64,000 nt of DNA, from NCBI RefSeq assembly GCF_001880325.1, contig NZ_CP016312.1, forward strand, positions 1,971,183-2,035,182. Reading direction: 5' to 3'. The notes beneath the pieces are model-generated. The model made no database searches, was not told the DNA's origin, and saw nothing but the letters and a program-made list of their open reading frames with translations. This DNA is from Thermus brockianus (GTDB lineage Bacteria; Deinococcota; Deinococci; Deinococcales; Thermaceae). This document shows positions 18,335 to 29,627 of this stretch, piece after piece (within the stretch, counting starts at the first letter, position 1; each line of letters opens with the position of its first letter). The translations under genes and the position numbers were made by a program.

Positions 18335-19634
18335 TGCGGCTCAGAGACCCCATCTGCGCCATCGCCACCCCGCCCGGGAAGGGGGCCATCGGGGTGGTGC
18401 GCCTCTCCGGGGAAGGGGCCTTGGAGGTGGCGGCGAAGGTGTGGCGGGGGAAGGACCCGAGGCGGCTAAAGGGGGGGCGCTTCACCCTGGGGGAGGTGGT
18501 GGACCCCGGGACGGGGGAGGTGCTGGACCAGGCCCTTCTCCTCGTCTTCCGCGCCCCCCGGTCCTACACGGGGGAGGACGCCTTGGAGTTCCACACCCAC
18601 GGCTCCCCGGCGGTGCTCCGGAGGGTCCTCGAGGCCCTCTACCGGGCGGGGGCGAGGCCGGCGGGGCCTGGGGAGTTCACCTTGCGCGCCTACCTCAACG
18701 GCAAGCTGGACCTGGCCCAGGCGGAGGCGGTCTTGGCCTTGGTGGAGGCGGAAGGGGACCTGGCCCGCAGGCAGGCCCTTAGGGCCCTGGAGGGGGCCTT
18801 TTCCCGCCGGATAGAGGCCCTGGAAAACCGGCTTCTGGACCTCCTCGCCCACATCCAAGCCCTTTTGGACTACCCCGAGGAGGGGGTGGAGCCCTTGGAG
18901 GCGGAAAGGACCATCCGGGAGGTCTCGGCGGAGGTGGAGGGCCTCCTCGCCCAGGCCCGGGCCTCCCGGTTGGCGCAGAAAGGGGCCCGCCTTGCCCTCA
19001 TCGGGGCCCCCAACGCCGGCAAGAGTAGCCTCCTGAACGCCCTTTTGGGCTACGAGCGGGCCCTCGTTTCCCCCATCCCCGGCACCACCCGGGACTACCT
19101 CGAGGCCCCCTGGAGCTTTTCGGCGTCCCCCTGGTGGCGGTGGACACCGCCGGGGTGCGGGACACGGAGGACCCTTTGGAGCGGGCCGGGGTGGAGCGGG
19201 CCCTGAGGATTGCCGAGGAGGCGGACCTCATCCTCTACGTGGTGGACCGCTCTGCCCCCAAGCCTGCCCCGCCCCCTTTGCCCTGGGGGCGCACCCTGAA
19301 GGTGGCCACCAAGGCGGACCTGCCCCCCCTCTGGGAGGACCCGGGCTTCCTCCCCGTTTCCAGCCGCACGGGGGAGGGGATGGACCGGCTCAAGGAGGCC
19401 ATCCACTGGGCCCTCCTCGGGGAGGGGGGCGGGGAGTTCCTCCTCACCGAAAGGCAGGTGGAGGCCCTTCACCGGGTGCGGGAGCGGCTTCTTGAGGCCC
19501 TCTCCCTGCCCCAGGACCTCATGGGCCTTGCCCTACAGGAGGCCCTGGAAGCCCTAAGCGCCCTCCGCGGCCGGGGCGAGGTGGCGGAGGCGGTGGTGGC
19601 CCGGGTTTTCCAGAACTTCTGCGTGGGCAAGTAG
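18334..19634 (+). CDS. mnmE: tRNA uridine-5-carboxymethylaminomethyl GTPase MnmE (one-base frameshift)
   Basis: With MnmG it modifies U34 of several tRNAs. The N-terminal tetrahydrofolate-binding domain begins [22 protein letters not shown]. The inserted G domain has [14 protein letters not shown] (G1), [10 protein letters not shown] (G3) and TKAD (G4). The C-terminus is the conserved FCVGK. The frame breaks at the C5 run 19106-19110: one extra C restores [18 protein letters not shown] and a 433-residue protein, the normal length. As read, the first part stops at 19206 and the second is open from 19134. All catalytic motifs are intact, so a sequencing error is likelier than decay. Confidence 0.92.
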
Positions 19635-22324
<2,690 letters not shown>

Positions 22325-22333
22325 TTAGGAGCC

Positions 22334-22362
22334 AGTGTAGGAAAAACCGCCTCCCCCGTCAA
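22334..22362 (-). promoter_or_regulatory. Promoter of the metYX riboswitch transcript
   Basis: Minus strand TTGACG (22362-22357), 17-nt spacer, TACACT (22339-22334). It lies 6 bp from the divergent tRNA promoter's -35. Confidence 0.75.
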
Positions 22363-22367
22363 CCCCT

Positions 22368-22396
22368 TTGACCTTTTCCCCTCCATGGCCTATACT
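22368..22396 (+). promoter_or_regulatory. tRNA-Pro promoter
   Basis: TTGACC (22368-22373), 17-nt spacer, TATACT (22391-22396). It predicts a start about 5 nt before the mature tRNA. Confidence 0.85.
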
Positions 22397-22407
22397 GGCT
22401 TCCGCTA

Positions 22408-22484
22408 CGGGGAGTAGCGCAGCCCGGTAGCGCACCTCGTTCGGGACGAGGGGGTCGCTGGTTCAAATCCAGTCTCCCCGACCA
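22408..22484 (+). tRNA. tRNA-Pro, anticodon CGG
   Basis: 77 nt with CCA encoded. The acceptor arms are CGGGGAG (22408-22414) and CTCCCCG (22474-22480). The D stem is GCGC/GCGC. The anticodon arm CCTCG-TTCGGGA-CGAGG gives anticodon CGG. The T arm is CTGG-TTCAAAT-CCAG. It reads CCG, the favoured proline codon at this G+C content. Own promoter and terminator. Confidence 0.97.
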
Positions 22485-22488
22485 GAAA

Positions 22489-22511
22489 GGCCGGCCTCAG
22501 GGCCGGCTTTT
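22489..22511 (+). terminator. Terminator after tRNA-Pro
   Basis: GCCGGCC (22490-22496) and GGCCGGC (22501-22507) form a stem with a TCAG loop, followed by TTTT. Confidence 0.88.
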
Positions 22512-22514
22512 CCG

Positions 22515-22520
22515 TATACT
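22515..22520 (+). promoter_or_regulatory. Leaderless -10 of the Na/Pi-type transporter gene
   Basis: TATACT ends 6 nt before GTG 22527; no SD is present. Confidence 0.55.
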
Positions 22521-22526
22521 CCGGGC

Positions 22527-24017
22527 GTGGGCTTCTGGGCGGGGCTTGCCCTACTTTTGCTGGGGCTCCACTTGGTGGGGGAGGGGCTTGCGGGCCTGAA
22601 GGCCAGGCGCCACCTCCTGGCCCGGGCCATGGGCCATCCCTTGGGCGTTCTGGGGGCCGGGTTTTTCTTGGGGCTCCTTTCGGGAAGCGGCACGGGGTTT
22701 TCCCTCCTGGCCCTCGGGCTTGTGGAAAGCGGGGTGCTGGGCCTTGGGCAGGCCGCCCTCCTTTCCTTGGCCGCCACGGCGGGGGCGGCCTTTTGGGTGG
22801 GGGTGGTGTCCTTGGCCCAGAGGGAGTTGGCGGAGGCTTTCTTGGTCCTCGGGCTCCCTTTTCTCCTATGGCCTGGCCTTCGCCGGGTGGCCTTCTTTTT
22901 CCTCGGGGTCGGGCTCCTTTTCTTAGGGTTTTTGCGCATGGGAGAGGGGGTGGAGGGCCTAAGGCCCTTTTTGGTCCTGTTGGACCCAGGCCCCTTGGGC
23001 CTATACCTTTTGGGCTTCCTCCTGTCCTTTCTGCTCGCCACGGCCAACGGGGTGGCGGCCTTGGCCTTGGCCCTTTCCCCGGCCCTGGGCCAGGAGGGGG
23101 CCATGGCCTTGGTCCTGGGGGCGGGGGTGGGGGTTTCCGGGGCCCTCTTTTGGGCTTACCTTGCGGGCAGGCGGGAGGCCTTGCCCCTTGGGGGGGTGCT
23201 CCTCGCCCACCGCTTCCTCCTTTCCTTGCCCCTTGGGTTCCTCCTCCCGTGGCTTAGCCCCTTGGGGGTGGTGGGGTTTCACGCCCTCGCCCACCTCGCC
23301 TTCGCCTTGGGCTTCTTGCCCTTGGGGGGGCGCTACGCCGCTTTAGCGGAGCGGGTTTTCCCCAAGCGGGGCGTCGTCCCCAAGTACCTCTCCCAGGAGG
23401 CCCTGGAAACGCCGGGCCTCGCCTTCGCCCTGGTGCAAAGGGAGCTTGCCCGGGTGGCGGATGCGGTGCGGGGGATGCTGGCCCAGGCGGTCAGGGTCCT
23501 GGCCCAGGAGGAGGGGGGCGAGGCGGACCTGGTCCCCTTGGAGGAAAAGGTGGACCGCCTCACCCGGGAGGTGGTCCTTTATACGGCGGAACTTTCCACC
23601 CGGACAAGGGACGAGCGGGCGGTGCGCTTTTTCGTCATGGCCTCGGAGCTAGAGCACCTGGGGGATTTGGTGCGGCGGATTGTGCGCCAGGCGGAAAGGC
23701 TTTGGGCACAAGGGCTCACCTTTAGCCCCGAGGGGCGGGAGGACCTCTTGGAGGCCTTAAGGGAGGTCCTAAAGCGGCTTGAGCTCCTGGCGGCCGCCTT
23801 GGGCGCGGGGGAAAAGGCCCTGGCGGAAGAGGTCTTGCGGCAGGCCCCCGCCTTGGAGGCCTTTTTGGACCGCTTGCGCCGGGCCCACCTCGCCCGCCTC
23901 GAGGGGGGAAGGCCGGAGAGCCGGGCCACCACCTTGGCCCACCTGGACCTCCTCATCACCCTGGAGGAGCTTGGGGGCGGGGTGGAAAGGCTTTGCCGCC
24001 TGGTCCTGGAGCTTTAA
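22527..24017 (+). CDS. Na+/phosphate cotransporter family protein with PhoU domain
   Basis: 496 residues. The first ~280 are membrane helices with the two inverted-repeat family motifs LGLLSGSGTGFSLLALGLVESGVL and LLATANGVAALALALSPALGQEGA-like (QSSS/T-type regions reduced to SGSGT). The last ~200 residues are an alpha-helical PhoU-like domain (VPLEEKVDRLTREVVLYTAELSTR; MASELEHLGDLVRRI). It would import phosphate or another anion with Na+, gated by the PhoU domain. The canonical QSSSA motif is degenerate, so the substrate is uncertain. A GTG start and leaderless -10 are inferred. Confidence 0.8.
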   Translation: MGFWAGLALLLLGLHLVGEGLAGLKARRHLLARAMGHPLGVLGAGFFLGLLSGSGTGFSLLALGLVESGVLGLGQAALLSLAATAGAAFWVGVVSLAQRELAEAFLVLGLPFLLWPGLRRVAFFFLGVGLLFLGFLRMGEGVEGLRPFLVLLDPGPLGLYLLGFLLSFLLATANGVAALALALSPALGQEGAMALVLGAGVGVSGALFWAYLAGRREALPLGGVLLAHRFLLSLPLGFLLPWLSPLGVVGFHALAHLAFALGFLPLGGRYAALAERVFPKRGVVPKYLSQEALETPGLAFALVQRELARVADAVRGMLAQAVRVLAQEEGGEADLVPLEEKVDRLTREVVLYTAELSTRTRDERAVRFFVMASELEHLGDLVRRIVRQAERLWAQGLTFSPEGREDLLEALREVLKRLELLAAALGAGEKALAEEVLRQAPALEAFLDRLRRAHLARLEGGRPESRATTLAHLDLLITLEELGGGVERLCRLVLEL

Positions 24018-24020
24018 GCT
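24015..24020 (+). promoter_or_regulatory. Leaderless -10 of rsmD fused to the transporter stop codon
   Basis: TAAGCT, whose TAA is the stop of the upstream gene, lies 7 nt before GTG 24028. The intervening AAGGGGC might also act as a weak SD. Confidence 0.4.
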
Positions 24021-24027
24021 AAGGGGC

Positions 24028-24543
24028 GTGGTGAGGATTCTGGGCGGCAAGGCCAAGGGGGTGCCCCTCAAGGTGCCCGCCTCGGCACGGCCCTCCCCGG
24101 TGCGGCTAAGGAAGGCCCTCTTTGACTACCTGCGCCTTCGCTACCCCGGCAAGGGGCGCTTTTTGGACCTCTATGCGGGGAGCGGGGCGGTGGGCCTCGA
24201 GGCCGCCAGCGAGGGCTGGCAGGCCACCTTGGTGGAAAAGGACCCGGAGGCCGTCCGCCTCCTCAAGGAGAACGCCCGGCGCACGGGGCTTCCCGTGCGC
24301 ATCGTGCCCTTGCCCGTGGAGGTCTTCCTGCCCGAGGCGAGGGCCAAGGGGGAGCGCTACACCGTGGCCTTCATGGCCCCGCCCTATCCCTTGGACCTGG
24401 TGGCGGCCTTCCAGGCCCTTTTGGAAAGCGGTCTGGTGGAGGAAGGCGGACTTTACATTCTGCAGCATCCCAAGGACCTCCGGCTTCCCCTAGGGGAGCG
24501 GCGGGCCTACGGGGAAAACGCCCTTACCTTCGTGGAGGTATGA
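24028..24543 (+). CDS. rsmD: 16S rRNA (guanine966-N2)-methyltransferase RsmD
   Basis: 171 residues from GTG 24028. VRILGGKAKGVPLKVP is the RsmD N-terminus, RPSPVRLRKALFDYL the RNA-facing helix, and FLDLYAGSGAVGLEAASEG the SAM site. The catalytic (D/N)PPY motif reads MAPPY here, an unusual first residue that I recall also in Thermus relatives. It methylates G966 of 16S rRNA. The stop directly precedes coaD (TGAATG); rsmD-coaD pairing is common in bacteria. Confidence 0.92.
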   Translation: MVRILGGKAKGVPLKVPASARPSPVRLRKALFDYLRLRYPGKGRFLDLYAGSGAVGLEAASEGWQATLVEKDPEAVRLLKENARRTGLPVRIVPLPVEVFLPEARAKGERYTVAFMAPPYPLDLVAAFQALLESGLVEEGGLYILQHPKDLRLPLGERRAYGENALTFVEV

Positions 24544-25023
<480 letters not shown>

Positions 25024-25531
25024 CGCCGTTGGGTAAGGTAGACCCCGAGGCCGATGAGGAGAAGCCCCGGGAGGTCCATCCCCTTGGGGGCTTCCCCCAG
25101 GAGGAGGAGGCTCAGGAGGAGGGCGAGCGCAGGGGTCAGGTTCATGAAGGGCGCCACCAGGCTTGCGGGGTGGCGCTGGAGCACCCTTCCCCAAAGGGTG
25201 AAGGCGAGGAAAGCGCCGCCCAAGGCGGTATAGAGGAGGGCGGCCCACCCTTTCAGGCTTGCCGCTCCGAACGGGGAAAAGAGGGCCACGGGAAAGAGGA
25301 GGAGGCTTCCTAGGAGCATGCTGGCCGCCGTGACCTCCAGGGGTTCCCGCCCCCTAACTGCCAGGGTGACCCCCACGCTGTAGATGCCCCAAAGGAGGGC
25401 AGCCAAAACCAGGAGGAGGTCCCCGAGAAGCCGGTCTTTACCCCCGCCTGCGGCGTGGCCCAAGGCCAAGAGGACGACCCCGCTTCCCGAAAGGAGAAGC
25501 CCGAGAAGGAGTTTGGAGGAAAAGGGCTTGC

Positions 25532-25541
25532 GGAAGTAAAG
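25532..25541. repeat. Target-site duplication, left copy
   Basis: GGAAGTAAAG, identical to 26579-26588 on the other side of the insertion sequence. Confidence 0.92.
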
Positions 25542-26578
25542 CCCCCTTTTCGGATATTCACCTGCGTACTCACCTCACGCCACCGCCCGCAACACCCGGG
25601 TGATGGGCAGACCCGCCTGCCCAAGAAGCTGGGCCACCACGCTCCAGGCCATCACCCAAGCTTCCACTTGCAGGGCCACCGCCTTCAGCCCCCGTACCCT
25701 CCCCACCGCCCCCACCAGCCCCATCGGCCCCTTCAGCAGACCAAAGACCGTCTCCAGCTCCCACCGCCGCCCCAAAAGCCTCCGGTACGCACCTCTCCCC
25801 CGCCGCCGCAGGTTCAAAAGCCGCCCCCTCCCCTTTGGCCTTCCCCGTCTCCGGTTATGCCCCGTCACCAGAAGCATCCCTCGCCTCCTCGTCAACCGAA
25901 AGTTGGCTTCCCCCTCGTAGGCCGCGTCCGCCACCACCACGGGGGGCTTCTCCCCAGGAAACCTCTCCACCCCCCAGAGCATCCCCCGCCCCACCGGGGA
26001 GTCGTGCCATGAGGCCGGGGTCACCCGTAGGGCCAGCACCTCCCCCGTGTCCAGGTCCACGAGGAGGTGGAGCTTGTACCCATAAACCCAGCCCCCATCC
26101 GAGCCCACGCCCCAAGCCGCCTCCCCATCCGACCTCTGGGCGGGGAGAAGGGTGGCGTCCATGGCCAGCACCCGCCTCCCCCGGCCCACCCGCTTCCCTC
26201 CCCGCAGGAGGGGCCAGGGTAGCTTCCGGCTCCGCTCGCTGAGGGTGGCAGAGGAGGGAACGCGCTCTAGACCGAGGCGCTTGCGGAGCCTAGGGTTGCG
26301 GGCCAGTTCCCGGCGCATGCGTTCGCTGGAGAAGCCCAGGAGGGCGCGGACCAGGTGGAAGAGAAAGAGGCTGAGGTCGGAGAAGGTCCTGGGCCTGCCG
26401 GGTTTTCTCTCCCCTTCTGGCAAGCGGGCTTGGAGCCATGCCTGGAGCAGGGGGACCAGTTCCTCCAGGGGCAGGGGTAGGATGGAAGGGGGCGTCTGGT
26501 GTGCTTCCACAGCTCACCAAGCGCCCCCTTTTCCTTTGGCTTGTCAAGGGGGTATGCATTGAATATCCGAAAGGGGGG
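25542..26578 (-). mobile_element. Complete 1,037-bp insertion sequence, IS4/IS5-like DDE type
   Basis: Terminal inverted repeats of 19 bp differ at one position: CCCCCTTTTCGGATATTCA (25542-25560) and the complement of 26560-26578, CCCCCCTTTCGGATATTCA. A 10-bp target duplication flanks it. One transposase gene nearly fills it. Both termini and the duplication are intact, so the insertion is recent. I cannot name the element; a 10-bp duplication suits the IS4 family. Confidence 0.92.
25575..26510 (-). CDS. DDE transposase
   Basis: 311 residues. An N-terminal helical DNA-binding part (RPRTFSDLSLFLFHLVRALLGFS; RRELARNPRLRKRLGL) precedes an RNase-H-like catalytic core: Asp in RVLAMDATLLPA, Asp in VVVADAAYEGEANF and Glu in WELETVFGLLKG. 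A basic RRRGRPKGRGRLLNLRRRGRG linker precedes the final Glu. Start GTG 26510. The gene appears intact, so the element may still be active. Confidence 0.9.
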   Translation of the reverse strand: MEAHQTPPSILPLPLEELVPLLQAWLQARLPEGERKPGRPRTFSDLSLFLFHLVRALLGFSSERMRRELARNPRLRKRLGLERVPSSATLSERSRKLPWPLLRGGKRVGRGRRVLAMDATLLPAQRSDGEAAWGVGSDGGWVYGYKLHLLVDLDTGEVLALRVTPASWHDSPVGRGMLWGVERFPGEKPPVVVADAAYEGEANFRLTRRRGMLLVTGHNRRRGRPKGRGRLLNLRRRGRGAYRRLLGRRWELETVFGLLKGPMGLVGAVGRVRGLKAVALQVEAWVMAWSVVAQLLGQAGLPITRVLRAVA

Positions 26579-26588
26579 GGAAGTAAAG
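26579..26588. repeat. Target-site duplication, right copy
   Basis: GGAAGTAAAG, matching 25532-25541. Confidence 0.92.
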
Positions 26589-26943
26589 GTTATAGGCGAA
26601 GGCGGTGGAGAGGGGATAAAGGGCGGCCACCGCCGCCGCATCCGAGGCCGGGGCGAGCCGCACCCCGGAGAAAAAGACCAGGTTGAACACCGCCACCCCG
26701 CTTAAGGCCAGGAAAAGGGTCTGGCCTAGGGGCTGGAGGGAGGGTAGGCGGCGCAGGGTGAGGAGGAAGAAGGGCAGGGCGAGGGCAAAGCGCAAAAAGG
26801 AGCCCCATGCTGGGCCCACCTCGCCCATGGCCAAGCGGGAGGCCACCACGTTGAGCGCCCAAAGGAAGGGGGGCAGGTAGACCAAGGGGTCGCGGTGGGG
26901 CGGCATGCGCCCAGTATCCGCTAAAATCCCCTTGGAGGTCAGC

Positions 26944-28536
26944 ATGAAGGCGTTTTCCGCCAAGTACGGGAACACCCTGGAGTTCGGCCACCTCATCGGG
27001 GGCGAGGAGGTTTGGGAAGGGGAAGCCTTGGAGCGCCCCAACCCCTCGGACCGGGAAGACCTGGTGGCCCGCTTCCCCGAGGGCACCAAGGATACCCTGC
27101 GCAAGGCGGCCCTTAAGGCCCGGGAGGCCTTTGAGGTCTGGAGCCGTACCCCGGCCCCGGTGCGGGGCCAGGTGCTTTTCAACCTGGCGAAGATCCTGGA
27201 GCGGGAAAAGCCCACCCTAACCCGCCTCATGGTGCGGGAGGTGGGGAAGACCTTCAAGGAGGCGGGCGGGGACGTGCAGGAGGCCATAGACACCGCCCTC
27301 TTCTTCGCCTCCGAGGGGCGTAGGCTGTACGGCCAGACCGTGCCCAGCGAGATGCGGGACAAGGAGCTTTTCACCTTCCGCAGGCCCCTGGGGGTGGTGG
27401 GCATGATTACCGCCGGCAACTTCCCCATCGCCGTGCCCAGCTGGAAGCTCATCCCGGCGGTCCTCACGGGAAACACCGTGGTGTGGAAGCCCTCGGACGA
27501 CTCCCCCACCCTCTCCTATGTCTTCGTCAAGCTCTTTGAGGAGGCGGGCCTGCCGCCTGGGGTCATCAACGTGGTCTTCGGCGGGGGTAAGGGCTCCACC
27601 GGGCAGTGGTTGGTGGAGCTTATGGACGAGGGGCTATTGAACAAGTTCGCTTTCACGGGGAGCACCCAGGTGGGGCGCTGGATCGGGGAGGTGGCGGGGC
27701 GGAACCTCATCCGGCCCACCCTGGAGCTTGGCGGCAAGAACCCCCTGGTGGTCATGCGGGACGCCGACCTGGACCTGGCGGTGGAGGGGGCTTGGTGGAG
27801 CGCCTTCGCCACGGGAGGGCAACGGTGCACCAGCGCCGGGAACATCCTGGTGGACGCCCCCATTTACGAAGCCTTTAAAAAGCGTTTTCTAGAGCGCACC
27901 GAGGCCACGGTGGTGGGCAACCCCCTCCTCCACCCCGAGGTCACCTACGGGCCCTTCCTCAACGAAAGGCTTTTCCGCCGCTGGGAGGAGCACTACGCCA
28001 GGGGTAGGGAAGACGGGGCCACGCTCCTTTTCGGCCGGGGGCGCATTACCCGGGACAACCCCTACCCCCGGTTCCTAGGGGACCCCGAGGCGGGGCTTTA
28101 TGGCTGGCCCACGGTTTGGGAGGCAGCCCCCGGCATGCGCCAGTTCCAGGAGGAGATCTTCGGCCCCACCATCAACCTGGTAAAGGTGGACGGGATTGAG
28201 GAGGCCATCCGGGTGGCCAACGCCACGCCCTACGGCCTTTCTAGCGCCATCTACACCAACCACCGCCACTGGGCCTACCTCTTCAAGGTGGGCATCCGGG
28301 CGGGCATGACCAGCATCAACAACGCCACCGTGGGGGCCGAGGCCCACCTCCCCTTTGGCGGGGTGAAGGCGAGCGGCAACGGGGCCCGGGAGTCGGGCAT
28401 CTGGGTGATTGAGGAGTACACCTACTGGCATGCGGTGAACGAAGAGTATTCGGGCCGGCTCCAGCTCGCCCAGATGGACACGGGCTACGTGAGCCCCAAG
28501 GAGCCCACCCCATGGGCCCAGGTGCTTGGATTCTAG
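26944..28536 (+). CDS. NAD(P)+ aldehyde dehydrogenase with extended C-terminus
   Basis: 530 residues from ATG 26944 (SD TTGGAGGTCAGC; the open frame reaches 26905). Motifs in order: AGNFPIAVPSWKLIPAVLTGNTVV-type coenzyme site, GSTQVGRW (Rossmann turn), LELGGKNPLVV with the general-base Glu, and GGQRCTSAGN with catalytic Cys near residue 297. The last ~25 residues (YSGRLQLAQMDTGYVSPKEP...) extend beyond ordinary ALDHs; a T. thermophilus ALDH of this length is known for such a tail. It oxidises aldehydes to acids; the physiological substrate is unclear. Confidence 0.88.
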   Translation: MKAFSAKYGNTLEFGHLIGGEEVWEGEALERPNPSDREDLVARFPEGTKDTLRKAALKAREAFEVWSRTPAPVRGQVLFNLAKILEREKPTLTRLMVREVGKTFKEAGGDVQEAIDTALFFASEGRRLYGQTVPSEMRDKELFTFRRPLGVVGMITAGNFPIAVPSWKLIPAVLTGNTVVWKPSDDSPTLSYVFVKLFEEAGLPPGVINVVFGGGKGSTGQWLVELMDEGLLNKFAFTGSTQVGRWIGEVAGRNLIRPTLELGGKNPLVVMRDADLDLAVEGAWWSAFATGGQRCTSAGNILVDAPIYEAFKKRFLERTEATVVGNPLLHPEVTYGPFLNERLFRRWEEHYARGREDGATLLFGRGRITRDNPYPRFLGDPEAGLYGWPTVWEAAPGMRQFQEEIFGPTINLVKVDGIEEAIRVANATPYGLSSAIYTNHRHWAYLFKVGIRAGMTSINNATVGAEAHLPFGGVKASGNGARESGIWVIEEYTYWHAVNEEYSGRLQLAQMDTGYVSPKEPTPWAQVLGF

Positions 28537-28537
28537 G

Positions 28538-28906
28538 TTACTGGGCGCTTTCCAGGTCGGGGCGGAGCCTCACCGCTTCCCGCAGGTAGACGTGGCGTAC
28601 CCGGTCCTGGGGGGTGTCGGTGTTCCAAAGGGCCAGGACCCGGATGACCCGGGGCAGGCTTCCCGGCACCGGCACCTCCCGGGCGGAGAGGAGGGGCACC
28701 CGGTGCATGCCGATCTGCCGGGCGGCCTCCGCTGGGAAGGCGGAGGTGAGGTCCTCCGTCACGGTGAAGATGATGGCGGCGAGCTCCTCGTGGCTTCGGA
28801 TGCCGTTGGCCTCCAGCATCCTCAGGAGGAGTTCCCGCGTGGCTTGGTGAATGGCCTCGGGCGTGTCCTCCTCCACGGTGATGGCGCCCCGTATACCCCG
28901 TACCAT
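28538..28906 (-). CDS. aroH: Chorismate mutase, AroH type
   Basis: 122 residues from ATG 28906. [38 protein letters not shown] with the active-site Arg/Glu region, [22 protein letters not shown] and the C-terminal arginine tail [17 protein letters not shown] match the trimeric pseudo-alpha/beta-barrel family of B. subtilis AroH. It converts chorismate to prephenate for Phe/Tyr. Upstream codons in frame to 28945 are not used in the family. Its stop is 2 bp from the convergent ALDH stop. Confidence 0.95.
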   Translation of the reverse strand: MVRGIRGAITVEEDTPEAIHQATRELLLRMLEANGIRSHEELAAIIFTVTEDLTSAFPAEAARQIGMHRVPLLSAREVPVPGSLPRVIRVLALWNTDTPQDRVRHVYLREAVRLRPDLESAQ

Positions 28907-28951
28907 ATTAGGCCCCATCCTAAGGGGTTCCCCCTTCCCGGGCAAGGCGGG

Positions 28952-28957
28952 TAGACT
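28952..28957 (+). promoter_or_regulatory. Leaderless -10 of the PIG-L deacetylase gene
   Basis: TAGACT, 7 nt before ATG 28965; no SD. Confidence 0.5.
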
Positions 28958-28964
28958 CTAGCCC

Positions 28965-29627
28965 ATGAACCTACTCGCCGTGTTCGCCCATCCCGATGAC
29001 GAGATCGGTGCGGCGGGGACCCTGGCCCTCCACGCCCGAAGGGGCGACCAGGTGATGCTGGTCTGGATGACCAGGGGGGAGCTTGCGAGCCAGTTCGGCG
29101 ACGCCCCCCCTGAGGAGGTGGCGCGGGTGCGGGAGGGGCACGGGGCCCATGTGGCGGGGCTCATCGGCGCCGTGTACCGCTTCTTGCCCTTTGGCGACAC
29201 CCTCCTCACCGGGGGGAGGGAGGAGGCTTTGGCCTTAGCCCGCATCATGGCGGAGTTCCGCCCCGACGCCGTCCTCACCTGGGACCCCTTGGACGTGCAC
29301 CCCGACCACCGGGCCACCCACCAGGCGGTGCTTTCCGCCCTAAAGCTCTGCCGTATCCCCAAGCTGGTGGGGGAAGCCCACCGGAAGCCCGTGAGGCTCT
29401 ACCATTACCCCAGGAAGGAGCTGGCCCGCCCCTTGGTCTACGTGGACACCACCCCCACGCAGGAGGTGGCGGAGGCGGTCTTTGCCTTCTACCGGGAGTT
29501 TTACCGTTGGCCCTTCAGCCTGGAGGAGTTTCGGGCCCGGCGGCGGCTTCTGGGCCTCGAGGCGGGCGTTCGCTTTGCGGAGGCGTTTCAGACGGAGAGC
29601 CCTCCGGCGTGGCCGGCGCTTCCTTAA
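28965..29627 (+). CDS. PIG-L family (LmbE-like) N-acetylglucosaminyl deacetylase
   Basis: 220 residues. The zinc motif AHPDDEIGAAGTLALHARRG at the N-terminus and DVHPDHRATHQAV in the middle give the His-Asp-Asp/His site of the family. These enzymes remove acetyl groups from N-acetylglucosamine-type conjugates, including in bacillithiol synthesis (BshB). Thermus makes bacillithiol, so BshB is a reasonable but unproven candidate. Its last 113 bp overlap the end of the convergent ClC gene. Confidence 0.85.
   Translation: MNLLAVFAHPDDEIGAAGTLALHARRGDQVMLVWMTRGELASQFGDAPPEEVARVREGHGAHVAGLIGAVYRFLPFGDTLLTGGREEALALARIMAEFRPDAVLTWDPLDVHPDHRATHQAVLSALKLCRIPKLVGEAHRKPVRLYHYPRKELARPLVYVDTTPTQEVAEAVFAFYREFYRWPFSLEEFRARRRLLGLEAGVRFAEAFQTESPPAWPALP

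Noticed and set aside
19106..19206. Programmed ribosomal frameshift in mnmE
   Set aside because: No slippery heptamer with downstream structure is evident, mnmE is not known to use one, and three other genes show the same one-base loss in G/C runs.
26905..26943. Earlier ATG for the aldehyde dehydrogenase
   Set aside because: It lies in the eamA promoter region and has no SD; ATG 26944 has GGAGG at the right distance and gives the expected length.
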